DNA from: Kiloniellaceae bacterium
GTDB lineage: Bacteria > Pseudomonadota > Alphaproteobacteria > Kiloniellales > Kiloniellaceae
Length of the DNA stretch: 64,000 nucleotides
Reading direction: 5' to 3'
Assembly (NCBI GenBank): GCA_009377535.1
Contig: WHTV01000012.1
Coordinates: 1 to 64,000 of the forward strand
The notes under the pieces were generated by a model, which saw nothing but the letters and a program-made list of their open reading frames with translations, did not search any database and was not told the DNA's origin. Below are positions 37,684-47,008 of this stretch, one piece after another (within the stretch, counting starts at the first letter, position 1; every line of letters starts with the position of its first letter). The position numbers and the translations under genes were made by a program.

Positions 37684-39183
37684 ATGAAGGAACTCACGCA
37701 CTTCATCGGTGGCCGGCACGTCAAGGGGACGAGCGGGCGCACCGCCGAGGTATTCAATCCGGCGACCGGCGAGGCCGAGAAGCTGGTGCCGCTGGCCAGC
37801 GCCGAGGAACTCGATGCCGCCGTCGCCAACGCCAAGCAGGCGCAGCCGGCCTGGGCCGCGGTGAACCCGCAGCGCCGCGCCCGCGTGCTGATGAAGTTCG
37901 TCGATCTGCTGCACCGCGACATGGACAAGCTCGCCGAGGCGCTGTCGCGCGAGCACGGCAAGACCCTGCCGGACGCCAAGGGCGACGTCGTCCGCGGCCT
38001 CGAGGTGGCGGAATTCTGCTTCGCCGCGCCGCAGATGATGAAGGGCGAGTACACCGGCAACGCCGGCCCCGGCATCGACATCTACTCGGTGCGCCAGCCG
38101 CTTGGCGTGGTGGCCGGCATCACGCCGTTCAATTTCCCGGCCATGATCCCGATGTGGAAGTTCTGCCCCGCCATCGCCGCCGGCAATGCCTTCATCCTGA
38201 AGCCTTCGGAGCGCGATCCCTCGGTGCCGCTGATGCTGGCCGAGCTGATGATGGAGGCGGGCCTGCCGGCCGGCATCCTCAACGTGGTCAACGGCGACAA
38301 GGAAGCCGTCGACGGCATCCTCGACCATCCGGACATCCAGGCCATCGGCTTCGTCGGCTCGACGCCGATCGCCCAGTACGTCTATACGCGCGGCTGCGCG
38401 GCGGGTAAGCGGGTGCAGTGTTTCGGCGGCGCCAAGAACCATATGGTCATCATGCCCGACGCCGATATGGACCAGGCGGTGGACGCGCTGATCGGCGCCG
38501 GCTACGGCGCGGCGGGCGAGCGCTGCATGGCGATCTCGGTGGCCGTGCCGGTGGGCGAACAGACGGCGGACCGGCTGATCGAGCGCTTAGTGCCGCGGGT
38601 CGAGGGCCTGAAGATCGGCCCCTACACCGCCGGCGACGACGTCGACATGGGCCCACTGGTGACCGCGGCTGCCCGCGACCGCGTGAAGAGCCTGGTCGAC
38701 AGCGGCGTGGCCCAGGGCGCCGAGCTGGCCGTCGACGGCCGCGACTTTTCCATGCAGGGCTACGAAAGCGGCTTTTTCGTCGGCGGCTGCCTGTTCGACC
38801 GGGTGACCCCCGAGATGGACATCTACAAGCAGGAGATCTTCGGGCCGGTGCTCTCGGTGGTGCGCGCCAAGGCCTACAGCGACGCCCTCGATCTGACGAT
38901 GAGCAACCCCTACGGCAACGGCACGGCGATCTTCACTCGCGACGGCGACGCGGCGCGCGACTTCTGCGACCGCATCAACGTCGGCATGGTGGGCGTGAAC
39001 GTGCCGATCCCGGTGCCGCTGGCCTACTACACCTTCGGCGGCTGGAAGGCCTCCGGCTTCGGCGACCTGAACCAGCACGGCCCTGACGGTTTCCGCTTCT
39101 ACACGCGGACCAAGACGGTGACCTCGCGCTGGCCCTTGGGCGTCAAGGAAGGTGCCGAGTTCTCCATTCCGACGATGAAGTAG
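37684..39183 (+). CDS. mmsA: CoA-acylating methylmalonate-semialdehyde dehydrogenase
   Basis: The 499-residue NAD-dependent enzyme converts methylmalonate semialdehyde to propionyl-CoA (and malonate semialdehyde to acetyl-CoA) in valine, inositol and pyrimidine catabolism. The catalytic cysteine is Cys281 in GERCMAIS, and GITPFNFPAMIPMWKF is the subfamily's NAD-site stretch. The ATG at 37684 follows GGGAGGA. It is divergent from a LysR gene. No other valine-pathway genes are adjacent. Confidence 0.94.
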   Translation: MKELTHFIGGRHVKGTSGRTAEVFNPATGEAEKLVPLASAEELDAAVANAKQAQPAWAAVNPQRRARVLMKFVDLLHRDMDKLAEALSREHGKTLPDAKGDVVRGLEVAEFCFAAPQMMKGEYTGNAGPGIDIYSVRQPLGVVAGITPFNFPAMIPMWKFCPAIAAGNAFILKPSERDPSVPLMLAELMMEAGLPAGILNVVNGDKEAVDGILDHPDIQAIGFVGSTPIAQYVYTRGCAAGKRVQCFGGAKNHMVIMPDADMDQAVDALIGAGYGAAGERCMAISVAVPVGEQTADRLIERLVPRVEGLKIGPYTAGDDVDMGPLVTAAARDRVKSLVDSGVAQGAELAVDGRDFSMQGYESGFFVGGCLFDRVTPEMDIYKQEIFGPVLSVVRAKAYSDALDLTMSNPYGNGTAIFTRDGDAARDFCDRINVGMVGVNVPIPVPLAYYTFGGWKASGFGDLNQHGPDGFRFYTRTKTVTSRWPLGVKEGAEFSIPTMK

Positions 39184-39472
39184 CAGGCCAACCAGAGAAG
39201 GACAAACTGCGAGCGACCACGGCGCGGCGCGAGGGGCAACGCCTAGAGTATTGATCTTTCGGTCGAAGGGCGCCTATTTTTTCGCGACAGCTTTCCGGGC
39301 GGCAGCAGCAGCCGCTAGAATACGAACGACAATCCGGAAAGCCTTGAGGGAGGCCCAGCTGCATGATGGTCGATCCATCTGAGCTGTGCGCGAGGGCGGC
39401 GCCCCTGAGGGGCGGCAGGCTGAGCTTTGCGCAGAGCGGATGCGGTCCGTCCAGCCGGCGGAGCGCAGAACC
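39184..39472 (+). promoter_or_regulatory. intergenic region with predicted promoter of the CoA ligase/ABC cluster
   Basis: The 289-base gap contains TTGATC at 39251-39256 and TATTTT at 39275-39280 with an 18-base spacer, about 195 bases before the ligase start. GC content rises again afterwards, and no gene or palindrome was recognised in the remainder. Confidence 0.38.
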
Positions 39473-41443
39473 ATGACGGAGATCGAGCTGCCGCCGGCGG
39501 CCTGCGACACCTTTCCCAAGCTGCTGGAGCGCAATCGCAAGCTCCGTCCTGGCCGACCGGCGATCCGCGAAAAGAACTTCGGCATCTGGCAGACCCACAA
39601 CTGGGGCCAGGTGGCCGAGGAGGTGCGTGATCTCGCCGCCGGCCTGTTCTCCCTCGGGGTCAAGCGCGGCGACAAGGTGGCCATCGTCGGCGACAACCGC
39701 CCGCGGCTCTACTGGACCATGACGGCGCTGCAGGCGCTGGGCGCCATTCCGGTACCGCTCTATCAGGACTCCGTGGCCGAGGAGATGGCCTACGTGGTGG
39801 AGCACGCCGAGGCACGCTTCGCGGTGGTGGAGGATCAGGAGCAGGTCGACAAGCTGCTGGAGATCAAGGCGCGCTGCCCGCTGCTGGAACAGATCGTCTA
39901 TGACGAGCCGCGCGGGCTGCGCCACTACACCCAGGCCTTCCTGCACCACTTCGACGCCCTGCAGGCCGAAGGTCGCGACTTCAACAAGGGCCACCCCGAT
40001 TTCTACGAGACGGAGATCGCCCGATGCCACGGTGACGATCCGGCGGTGATCCTCTACACCTCGGGCACCACCGGCAAACCGAAGGGCGTCATCCTCAGCT
40101 TCGACAATGTCGTGAAGACGGCCGCCAACGGGGTCAAGCTGGAAAAGCTCACCGACCGCGAAGAGTCCATGGCCTATCTGCCCATGGCCTGGATCGGCGA
40201 CCACATCTTCTCCTACGGCCAGAGCTACGTGGCCGGCTTCTGCGTCGCCTGCCCGGAGTCCAGCGCCACGGTGATGCAGGACCTGCGCGAACTGGGGCCG
40301 ACCTACTTCTTCGCGCCGCCGCGAATCTTCGAGAACATCCTGACCACCGTGATGGTTCGCATGGAGGACGCCGGCTGGATCAAACGCAGGATGTTCCGCT
40401 ACTTCATGGCGCTCGCCAAGCGTTGCGGCAGCCGTATCCTCGACGGCAAGCCGGTCGGGCCCGGCGACCGCCTGCTCTATGCGCTCGGCAGGGTGCTGGT
40501 CTACGGACCGCTGATCAACACACTGGGATTCACGCGCATCCGCCTCGCCTACACCGCCGGCGAGGCGATCGGCCCCGACATCTTCGACTTTTACCGCTCG
40601 CTCGGCGTCAACCTCAAGCAGCTCTACGGCTCCACCGAAGCCAGTGTCTTCATCACCATCCAGCCGGACGGCGAGATCGAGGCCGATACGGTGGGCAAGC
40701 CGGCGATCGACGTGGAGATCAGGATCGCCGATAGCGGCGAGGTGATGTTCCGCAGCCCCGGCGTCTTCGTCGAATACTTCAAGAATCCAGAGGCGACGGC
40801 GCAGACCAAGACGCCGGACGGCTGGGTCTATACCGGCGACGCCGGCTTCTTCGACGACAAGGGGCACCTGAAGATCATCGACCGCGCCAAGGACGTCGGC
40901 CGCCTCAACGATGGCGGCCTGTTTGCGCCGAAGTATGTCGAGAACAAGCTGAAATTCTTCCCCGACATCAAGGAGGCGGTGGCCTTCGGGCACGAGCGCG
41001 CTTTCTGCGCCGCCTTCGTAAACATCGACCTCGCCGCGGTCGGCAGCTGGGCCGAGCGCAACAACGTGTCCTACGGCAGCTATCAGGAACTGGCCGCCAA
41101 CCCGAAAGTCATCGCGACCATAAAGGGCCACATCGAACAGGTGAACCGCGACCTCGCCGTCGACCCCCAGCTCGCGAGCTGCCAGATCCGCCGCTTCCTC
41201 GTGCTGCACAAGGAGCTGGATGCCGACGACGGAGAATTGACCCGCACCCGCAAGGTGCGTCGCGGCTTCATCGCCGATCGCTATCAAGAGCTGATCGAAG
41301 CGCTCTACTCCGACGCGCCGACGGCCTACACCGAAACCGAAGTCACCTTCGAGGACGGCCGCAAGGGCGTCATCAAGGCGGACCTGCAGATCATCGACCT
41401 AGATGTCGCCCCCGTCGCGCCTCCGCTCAGGAAAGCGAGCTGA
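39473..41443 (+). CDS. long-chain-type acyl-CoA ligase (AMP-binding)
   Basis: The 656-residue adenylating enzyme joins a carboxylic acid to CoA with ATP. The P-loop YTSGTTGKPKG lies at about 194-204, and YGSTEAS and YTGDAGFFDDKG mark the A5 and A7 motifs. It belongs to the large FAA1-like group of long-chain ligases, yet its position before a branched-chain-type ABC importer suggests that the acid it activates is what the importer brings in. The ATG at 39473 follows GGAG by about 9 bases. Chain length and substrate are not predictable here. Confidence 0.87.
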   Translation: MTEIELPPAACDTFPKLLERNRKLRPGRPAIREKNFGIWQTHNWGQVAEEVRDLAAGLFSLGVKRGDKVAIVGDNRPRLYWTMTALQALGAIPVPLYQDSVAEEMAYVVEHAEARFAVVEDQEQVDKLLEIKARCPLLEQIVYDEPRGLRHYTQAFLHHFDALQAEGRDFNKGHPDFYETEIARCHGDDPAVILYTSGTTGKPKGVILSFDNVVKTAANGVKLEKLTDREESMAYLPMAWIGDHIFSYGQSYVAGFCVACPESSATVMQDLRELGPTYFFAPPRIFENILTTVMVRMEDAGWIKRRMFRYFMALAKRCGSRILDGKPVGPGDRLLYALGRVLVYGPLINTLGFTRIRLAYTAGEAIGPDIFDFYRSLGVNLKQLYGSTEASVFITIQPDGEIEADTVGKPAIDVEIRIADSGEVMFRSPGVFVEYFKNPEATAQTKTPDGWVYTGDAGFFDDKGHLKIIDRAKDVGRLNDGGLFAPKYVENKLKFFPDIKEAVAFGHERAFCAAFVNIDLAAVGSWAERNNVSYGSYQELAANPKVIATIKGHIEQVNRDLAVDPQLASCQIRRFLVLHKELDADDGELTRTRKVRRGFIADRYQELIEALYSDAPTAYTETEVTFEDGRKGVIKADLQIIDLDVAPVAPPLRKAS

Positions 41444-41499
41444 CGATGAGGCTGTACCTCCTGCCGCTTCCGCTCAACTGCAGCCAACTCACAGGTGTC

Positions 41500-41522
41500 A
41501 TGCTCGGGCTTGTCCCGAGCAT
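41500..41522. repeat. palindromic intergenic repeat, CCCTCGGG family, copy 2
   Basis: ATGCTCGGG and CCCGAGCAT form a perfect 9-bp inverted repeat around CTTGT. The flanking GTC and CCATG extend the similarity to the widespread alphaproteobacterial intergenic palindrome. Confidence 0.7.
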
Positions 41523-41563
41523 CCATGCCCATGACAAGTTGGTCGGTGCAGGCGGCACCGTGG

Positions 41564-41586
41564 ACCCTCGGGTCAGGCCCGAGGGT
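41564..41586. repeat. palindromic intergenic repeat, CCCTCGGG family, copy 3
   Basis: ACCCTCGGG and CCCGAGGGT form a perfect 9-bp inverted repeat around TCAGG. Read on the minus strand it is nearly identical to copy 1 at 4395, sharing CACCCTCGGG and CCTGACCCGAGGG. Confidence 0.72.
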
Positions 41587-41696
41587 GACGGTCGGAGAAG
41601 GGGCATCGTCGTCGCCACCTCTCAACGCCTCGCTTGGTCCGCGCAGGCATTGTCCCTTGACGCTTCTCGCATGGCGTTCGCGGCGAGGTCCTTCGC

Positions 41697-42488
41697 ATGA
41701 GCTACGGCGAAAAGCACATCGGCGAGACGCTGCTGAAGGTCGACAACATCACCCTGGCCTTCGGCGGCGTGAAGGCGTTGTCCGACATCTCCTTCGAGAT
41801 CCGCAAGCACGAGATCCTGGCGATCATCGGGCCGAACGGCGCCGGCAAGACCTCGATGCTGAACGTGATAAACGGCTTCTATCATCCCCAGCAGGGCCGT
41901 ATCGAGTTCCGCGGGGTGGAGCGCCGCGCCATGCGCCCGCACCTGGCGGCGCGCCAGGGCATCGCGCGCACCTTCCAGAACGTGGCGCTGTTCAAGGGCA
42001 TGTCGACCCTCGACAACATCATGACCGGCCGCACCTTGAAGATGAAGAGCAACATCTTCCAGCAGGCGATCTACTGGGGTGCCAATCAGCGCGAGGAGAT
42101 TGCGCACCGCGAGGTGGTCGAGAAGATCATCGATTTCCTGGAGATCGAGGCGATCCGCAAGACGCCGGTCGGGCGCCTGCCCTACGGCCTGCAGAAGCGC
42201 GTCGAGCTGGCCCGCGCGCTGGCCATGGAGCCCGACCTGCTGCTGCTAGACGAACCGATGGCCGGCATGAACGTCGAGGAGAAGGAGGACATGTGCCGCT
42301 TCGTCCTCGACGTAAACGACGAATTCGGCACCACCATTGCGCTTATCGAGCACGACATGGGCGTGGTGATGGACATCTCCGACCGTGTCGTGGTCCTGGA
42401 CTACGGCCGCAAGCTGGCCGACGGCACGCCCGCGGTTGTGCGCGCCAACCAGGACGTCATCGATGCCTATCTTGGCGTCAGCCACTAG
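41697..42488 (+). CDS. branched-chain-type ABC transporter ATP-binding protein (LivG-like)
   Basis: The 263-residue ATPase has Walker A GPNGAGKT, a signature region LPYGLQKRVELARAL in which the usual LSGGQ is replaced, and Walker B LLLLDEP. It belongs to the LivG group of importers for hydrophobic amino acids and, in many relatives, aromatic or organic acids. It is the first of five transporter genes, with 16 bases to the first permease. Confidence 0.92.
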   Translation: MSYGEKHIGETLLKVDNITLAFGGVKALSDISFEIRKHEILAIIGPNGAGKTSMLNVINGFYHPQQGRIEFRGVERRAMRPHLAARQGIARTFQNVALFKGMSTLDNIMTGRTLKMKSNIFQQAIYWGANQREEIAHREVVEKIIDFLEIEAIRKTPVGRLPYGLQKRVELARALAMEPDLLLLDEPMAGMNVEEKEDMCRFVLDVNDEFGTTIALIEHDMGVVMDISDRVVVLDYGRKLADGTPAVVRANQDVIDAYLGVSH

Positions 42489-42504
42489 CTAGGGAACGGC
42501 CGCG

Positions 42505-43521
42505 ATGAACCCCACCACCCTGCGCTTCGGCATCTGGATGCTGGCGACGCCGCTGCTGATCGCCACCATCGGCCTCGGCTTCCAGGGGCTGGCCGCCGTC
42601 AATTCCGCGATGTTTTTCACCTGGGGCTATTTTGTCGAGGTGCTCATCGCCGGCCTGCTGCAGGGTGTCTTGTACTCCTTGGTCGCGCTCGGCTTCGTGC
42701 TGATCTTCAAGGCCTCGGGCGTCTTCAATTTCGCCCAGGGCTCCATGGTGCTCTTCGCTGCGCTCACCCTGGTCGGCTTCATCGAGATGGGCCTGCACTG
42801 GACGCTGGCTTTCGTGGTCACCGCCGGCGTCATGGTGCTGTTGGCAATGGTGATCGAGAAGGTGGTGCTGCGCCCGCTGGTCAACCAGCCGCACATCATC
42901 CTCTTCATGGCGACCATCGGCATCTTCTACTTCCTCGACGGCTTCGGGCAGACGCTCTGGGGCTCCGACGTGAAGCTGCTCGACATCGGCATCCCCAAGG
43001 ATCCCCGATTCATTCTGGAAGGGATCTTCGAGGGCGGCATCCTGGTGAACAGCTTCGATTTGGTGGCGGCCCTGGTCGGCGCCGCTCTGGTCGCAGTGCT
43101 GGCCCTGTTCTTCCAGTACACCCGGGTCGGGCGCGCTTTGCGCGCAGTGGCCGACGACCACCAGGCGGCTCTCTCGGTCGGCATTCCGCTGAAGACCATC
43201 TGGGTCATCGTGTGGTCGGTCGCCGGCATCGTCGCGCTGGTCGCCGGCATCATGTGGGGTTCCAAGGCGGGCGTGCAGTTCTCGCTTGCGCTGATCGCCT
43301 TCAAGGCCCTGCCGGTGCTGATCCTCGGGGGCTTCACCTCGATTCCCGGCGCCATCGTGGGCGGCCTCATCATCGGTGCCGGCGAGCAGGTGGCTGAGGT
43401 TTTCGTCGGTCCCCTGGTCGGCGGCGCCATCCAGGACTGGTTCGCCTACATGCTGGCCCTGGTCTTCCTGCTGTTCCGCCCGCAAGGGCTGTTCGGCGAG
43501 CGCATCATCGAGCGGATCTAG
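42505..43521 (+). CDS. branched-chain-type ABC transporter permease (LivH-like)
   Basis: The 338-residue membrane protein has about eight helices and the LivH signatures GLLQGVLYSLVALGFVLIFK, NFAQGSMVLF and LRAVADDHQAALSVGIP, the last being the ATPase-coupling loop. It pairs with the LivM-like permease that begins 15 bases downstream to form the transmembrane channel. Confidence 0.92.
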   Translation: MNPTTLRFGIWMLATPLLIATIGLGFQGLAAVNSAMFFTWGYFVEVLIAGLLQGVLYSLVALGFVLIFKASGVFNFAQGSMVLFAALTLVGFIEMGLHWTLAFVVTAGVMVLLAMVIEKVVLRPLVNQPHIILFMATIGIFYFLDGFGQTLWGSDVKLLDIGIPKDPRFILEGIFEGGILVNSFDLVAALVGAALVAVLALFFQYTRVGRALRAVADDHQAALSVGIPLKTIWVIVWSVAGIVALVAGIMWGSKAGVQFSLALIAFKALPVLILGGFTSIPGAIVGGLIIGAGEQVAEVFVGPLVGGAIQDWFAYMLALVFLLFRPQGLFGERIIERI

Positions 43522-43536
43522 GACAGGACGGGGAAC

Positions 43537-44616
43537 ATGCTCTATCGCGAGGCCGGACAGTTCAAGACCAGTTACAGCGCCGACCAGTCGATCTTCCCGA
43601 TCCGCCAGGACCGCATTGCCTTGGTGCTCTTCGGCCTGGTCGCCGTGCTGGCAGTGCCGGCGCTGGCCAGCAACTATTTCCTCGAGACCATCTTCGTGCC
43701 CTTCCTGGTCTTCGCCATGGCGGCGATCGGGCTCAACATCCTGACCGGTTACTGCGGCCAGCTGTCGCTCGGCACCGGCGGCTTCATGGCCTGCGGCGCC
43801 TTCTTCTCCTACAAGCTGGCGATCGCCTTTCCCGATCTGCACATCATCGTCGTCTTCCTGCTGGCCGGCTTCGGTACCGCCGCCGTCGGCGTGCTCTTCG
43901 GCGTGCCGTCCCTGCGCATCAAGGGCTTCTACCTGGCGGTCGCCACCCTGGCGGCGCAGTTCTTCCTGGTCTGGGTGTTCAACAAGTTCGGCTGGTGGAC
44001 CAACTACAGCCCTTCCGGCGTGATCTCGGCACCGCCGCGCGAGATTTTTCCCGGCTTCGCCGTCACCGGCGCGCAGGCCGATCCGATCACCAAGTATCTT
44101 TTCCTTCTGGCCTTCGTCGCGCTCCTGGCGCTGATGGCGAAGAACCTCGTGCGCAGCAGCATCGGCCGCTCCTGGATGGCGATCCGCGACATGGACATCG
44201 CCGCGGAGATCATCGGCATCCGGCCGCTCTGGGCCAAGCTCTCGGCCTTCGCCGTCAGCTCCTTCTACATCGGCATCGCCGGCGCGCTCTGGGCCTTCGT
44301 CTATACCGGCTCGGTGGAGGCGCTGGCCTTCCAGATCGACCGCTCCTTCCAGGTGCTCTTCATGGTCATCATCGGCGGCCTTGGCTCGATCCTCGGCTCC
44401 TTCCTCGGTGCGGCTTTCATCGTGCTGCTGCCGATTCTGCTGAACAACGCGCCGGGGCTGCTCGGCCTGCGCATTTCGGTGGAGCTCATCTCGCACCTCG
44501 AATTCATGATCTTCGGCGGCCTCATCATCTTCTTCCTCATCGTGGAACCGCACGGCCTGGCGCGGCTCTGGCAGATCGGCAAGGAGAAGCTCAGGTTGTG
44601 GCCGTTTCCCTATTGA
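43537..44616 (+). CDS. branched-chain-type ABC transporter permease (LivM-like)
   Basis: The 359-residue permease has about nine membrane helices and the LivM motifs LNILTGYCGQLSLGTGGFMA and WMAIRDMDIAAEIIGI, the latter being the coupling loop. Its N-terminal cytoplasmic stretch (YREAGQFKTSYSADQ) is usual in this subfamily. The start at 43537 gives a good fit to the upstream stop. Confidence 0.92.
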   Translation: MLYREAGQFKTSYSADQSIFPIRQDRIALVLFGLVAVLAVPALASNYFLETIFVPFLVFAMAAIGLNILTGYCGQLSLGTGGFMACGAFFSYKLAIAFPDLHIIVVFLLAGFGTAAVGVLFGVPSLRIKGFYLAVATLAAQFFLVWVFNKFGWWTNYSPSGVISAPPREIFPGFAVTGAQADPITKYLFLLAFVALLALMAKNLVRSSIGRSWMAIRDMDIAAEIIGIRPLWAKLSAFAVSSFYIGIAGALWAFVYTGSVEALAFQIDRSFQVLFMVIIGGLGSILGSFLGAAFIVLLPILLNNAPGLLGLRISVELISHLEFMIFGGLIIFFLIVEPHGLARLWQIGKEKLRLWPFPY

Positions 44617-44737
44617 CACCGTCCGGTAGTGGCCTCACCCGGGGCGGCCGCTGGCCAGGACAGAAGGGCAGTGTTAGCCTGTAGGCCAATAACCAAGGTC
44701 CGCTGAGGCGGATGCCAATAAAAGGGAGGTAGCAAGG

Positions 44738-46051
44738 ATGATGTTCAGGAAACTGGGTCTGGCGGCCGTGGCTGCGGCGACCCTGGCAGGTTCCGTCGCC
44801 GCGACCGCGCCGGTCGCCGCGCAGGAGCAGTTCGTTCCGTTGCTGGTTTACCGCACAGGGCCCTACGCCCCCAACGGCATTCCCCTCGCCGACGGCTTCA
44901 ACGACTACATGCAGCTGGTCAACCTGCGCGATGGCGGCATCGACGGCATGAAGTATGCCTGGGAGGAGTGCGAGACCCAGTACAACAACGACCGCGGCGT
45001 CGAATGCTACGAGCGCCTGAAGGGCAAGGGCGCGACCGGCGCCAGCATCGTGAACCCCTATTCGACCGGCATCACCTATGCGCTGATCGAGCGCGCCACC
45101 AACGACAAGGTGCCGGTGCTCTCCATGGGCTACGGCCGCGCCGATGCGTCCGATGGGACGGTGTTCCCCTACGTCTTCACCATGCCGATCACCTACTGGG
45201 CCGGCGCCGACGTGATGGTGCAGTACGCCAAGAAGGAATCGGGCGGCAGCCTTGAGGGCAAGAAGATCGCGCTGGTCTATCACGACTCCGCCTACGGCAA
45301 GGAACCGATCGCCACGCTGGAGCGCCTGTCCAAGGAGGAGGGCTTCCAGTTCTCCTCCTACCCCGTGGCCCACCCAGGCCTCGAGCAGAAGGCCACCTGG
45401 CTGCAGATCGGCCGCCAGCTGCGCCCCGACTGGGTCTTCATGTGGGGCTGGGGTGTGATGAACTCGACGGCCATCAAGGAGGCGGCTTCGGTGGGCTTCC
45501 CGATGGAGAAGTTCATCGGCATCTGGTGGTCCGGCGCCGAGGCCGACGTCACCCCGGCCGGCGACTCCGCCAAGGGGTACAAGTCGCTCAACATCACCGG
45601 TGTCGGCACCGAGGCGCCGATCTTCCGGGACATCGAGAAGATGCACGCCGACGGCAAGGGCCTGGCCGACAAGGCCAACATCGGCACAGTGCTCTACAAC
45701 CGCGCCCTGGTGAACGCCTTCTACTACACCGAGGCGATCCGCGTCGCCCAAGGCGAGTTCGGCACCAAGCCACTCACCGGCGAGCAGATCCAGTGGGGCT
45801 TCGAGCGTCTCGACGTCACCCAGGAGATGATCGACAACGCTGGCATGACCGGCCTGCTGAGCCCGGTGAAGATCACCTGCGCCGATCACGAGGGCGGTGG
45901 CTCGGCGGTGGTCCAGCAGTGGGACGGCTCCAAGTGGTCGGCCATCACCGACTTTATCGCACCGCGCCGCGACGCCTTGCGGCCGGCCTACGAGGAGTCT
46001 GCGGCCCAGTACGCGAAGGAAAAGGGCCTCACGCCGCGCAGCTGCAACTGA
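44738..46051 (+). CDS. ABC transporter substrate-binding protein (LivK-like)
   Basis: The 437-residue periplasmic binding protein has a Sec signal peptide (about 1-29, ending APVAAQ) and a type I periplasmic-binding fold. It has FVPLLVYRTGPYAPNGIPLA in the first strand region and GKKIALVYHDSAYGKEP in the second. It is longer than amino-acid LivK proteins, as are aromatic and acyl-acid binding relatives. GGGAGGT precedes the ATG by 8 bases, a strong site fitting the high copy need of a binding protein. Confidence 0.92.
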   Translation: MMFRKLGLAAVAAATLAGSVAATAPVAAQEQFVPLLVYRTGPYAPNGIPLADGFNDYMQLVNLRDGGIDGMKYAWEECETQYNNDRGVECYERLKGKGATGASIVNPYSTGITYALIERATNDKVPVLSMGYGRADASDGTVFPYVFTMPITYWAGADVMVQYAKKESGGSLEGKKIALVYHDSAYGKEPIATLERLSKEEGFQFSSYPVAHPGLEQKATWLQIGRQLRPDWVFMWGWGVMNSTAIKEAASVGFPMEKFIGIWWSGAEADVTPAGDSAKGYKSLNITGVGTEAPIFRDIEKMHADGKGLADKANIGTVLYNRALVNAFYYTEAIRVAQGEFGTKPLTGEQIQWGFERLDVTQEMIDNAGMTGLLSPVKITCADHEGGGSAVVQQWDGSKWSAITDFIAPRRDALRPAYEESAAQYAKEKGLTPRSCN

Positions 46052-46079
46052 GCGCCGATCAAAGTCAGGCAGGGGAGAA

Positions 46080-46104
46080 GGGGCGGCCCGTTGGGGGCCG
46101 CCCC
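46080..46104 (+). terminator. stem-loop after the substrate-binding protein gene
   Basis: GGGGCGGCCC and GGGCCGCCCC form a perfect 10-bp stem around GTTGG, 29 bases after the stop. No T-tract follows, so it is probably an mRNA-stabilising or partial terminator element that lets the binding protein be made in excess over the downstream ATPase. Confidence 0.55.
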
Positions 46105-46151
46105 CGCATCTCGCCTCCGCCGCCGTCCGTGATAGCTTTCGGAACGACGCC

Positions 46152-47000
46152 ATGAGCCACACCGCAACCTCGCCCAGCCCTTCTCCGCAGGCCGTGGCCG
46201 CTGGGCCGATCCTCGTGGTGAACAACATCGAGGTTATCTACGACCACGTCATCCTGGTGCTGAAGGGCGTGTCGCTGGAGGTGCCGAAGGGGGGCATCGT
46301 CGCGTTGCTGGGCGCCAACGGTGCCGGCAAGACCACCACTTTGAAGGCAATCTCCAATTTGCTGCACGCCGAGCGCGGCGAGGTGACCAAAGGCTCCATC
46401 GAACTGGAGGGTGCCCGAGTCGACGCGCTGACGCCCAACGACCTGGTCAAGGCCGGCGTGGTGCAGGTGATGGAAGGCCGCCACTGCTTCGAGCATCTGA
46501 CCATCGAAGAAAACCTGCTGACCGGCGCCTACACCCGCAAGGACGGCCGTGCGGCGGTGCAGGACGACATCGAGTTGGTCTACAACTATTTCCCGCGCCT
46601 GAAAGCGCGGCGCGGCAGCATGGCCGGCTACACCTCCGGCGGCGAGCAGCAGATGTGCGCTATCGGCCGGGCGCTGATGAGCCGCCCGAAGATGATTCTG
46701 CTCGACGAGCCCTCCATGGGCCTCGCCCCGCAGCTGGTCGAAACCATCTTCGAGACGGTGAAGCGGCTGAACGAGGAAGAAGGCGTCTCCTTCCTGCTGG
46801 CCGAGCAGAACACCAACGTGGCACTGCGCTACGCCCGCTACGGCTACATCCTGGAGAACGGCCGCGTGGTGCTGGACGGCGACGCCGACAAGCTGCGCGA
46901 GAACGAGGACGTGAAGGAGTTCTATCTGGGCCTCTCCGCCGGCGGGCGCCGGTCCTACCGCGACGTGAAGCACTACAAGCGCCGCAAGCGCTGGCTCTAG
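46152..47000 (+). CDS. branched-chain-type ABC transporter ATP-binding protein (LivF-like)
   Basis: The 282-residue ATPase has Walker A GANGAGKT, signature YTSGGEQQMCAIGRAL and Walker B MILLDEPSMGLAP, the last typical of LivF. The ATG at 46152 follows GGAACG; the first 20 residues are a nonconserved Ser/Pro-rich extension. It lies 100 bases after the binding-protein gene and 8 bases before the PaaK-like ligase. Confidence 0.92.
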   Translation: MSHTATSPSPSPQAVAAGPILVVNNIEVIYDHVILVLKGVSLEVPKGGIVALLGANGAGKTTTLKAISNLLHAERGEVTKGSIELEGARVDALTPNDLVKAGVVQVMEGRHCFEHLTIEENLLTGAYTRKDGRAAVQDDIELVYNYFPRLKARRGSMAGYTSGGEQQMCAIGRALMSRPKMILLDEPSMGLAPQLVETIFETVKRLNEEEGVSFLLAEQNTNVALRYARYGYILENGRVVLDGDADKLRENEDVKEFYLGLSAGGRRSYRDVKHYKRRKRWL

Positions 47001-47008
47001 GCCGCCCG

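Larger units (their letters stand above)
41444..41696. other. 253-bp gap carrying two palindromic repeat units
   Basis: Between the acyl-CoA ligase and the first ABC gene lie two 23-bp palindromes in opposite polarity (41500-41522 and 41564-41586). No coding frame is supported. The ligase and ABC genes may still be cotranscribed; the palindromes would then adjust relative expression. Confidence 0.5.

Noticed and set aside
42478-44619. 713-codon minus-strand frame opposite the permease genes
   Set aside because: Low-complexity acidic/basic translation antisense to two membrane proteins.
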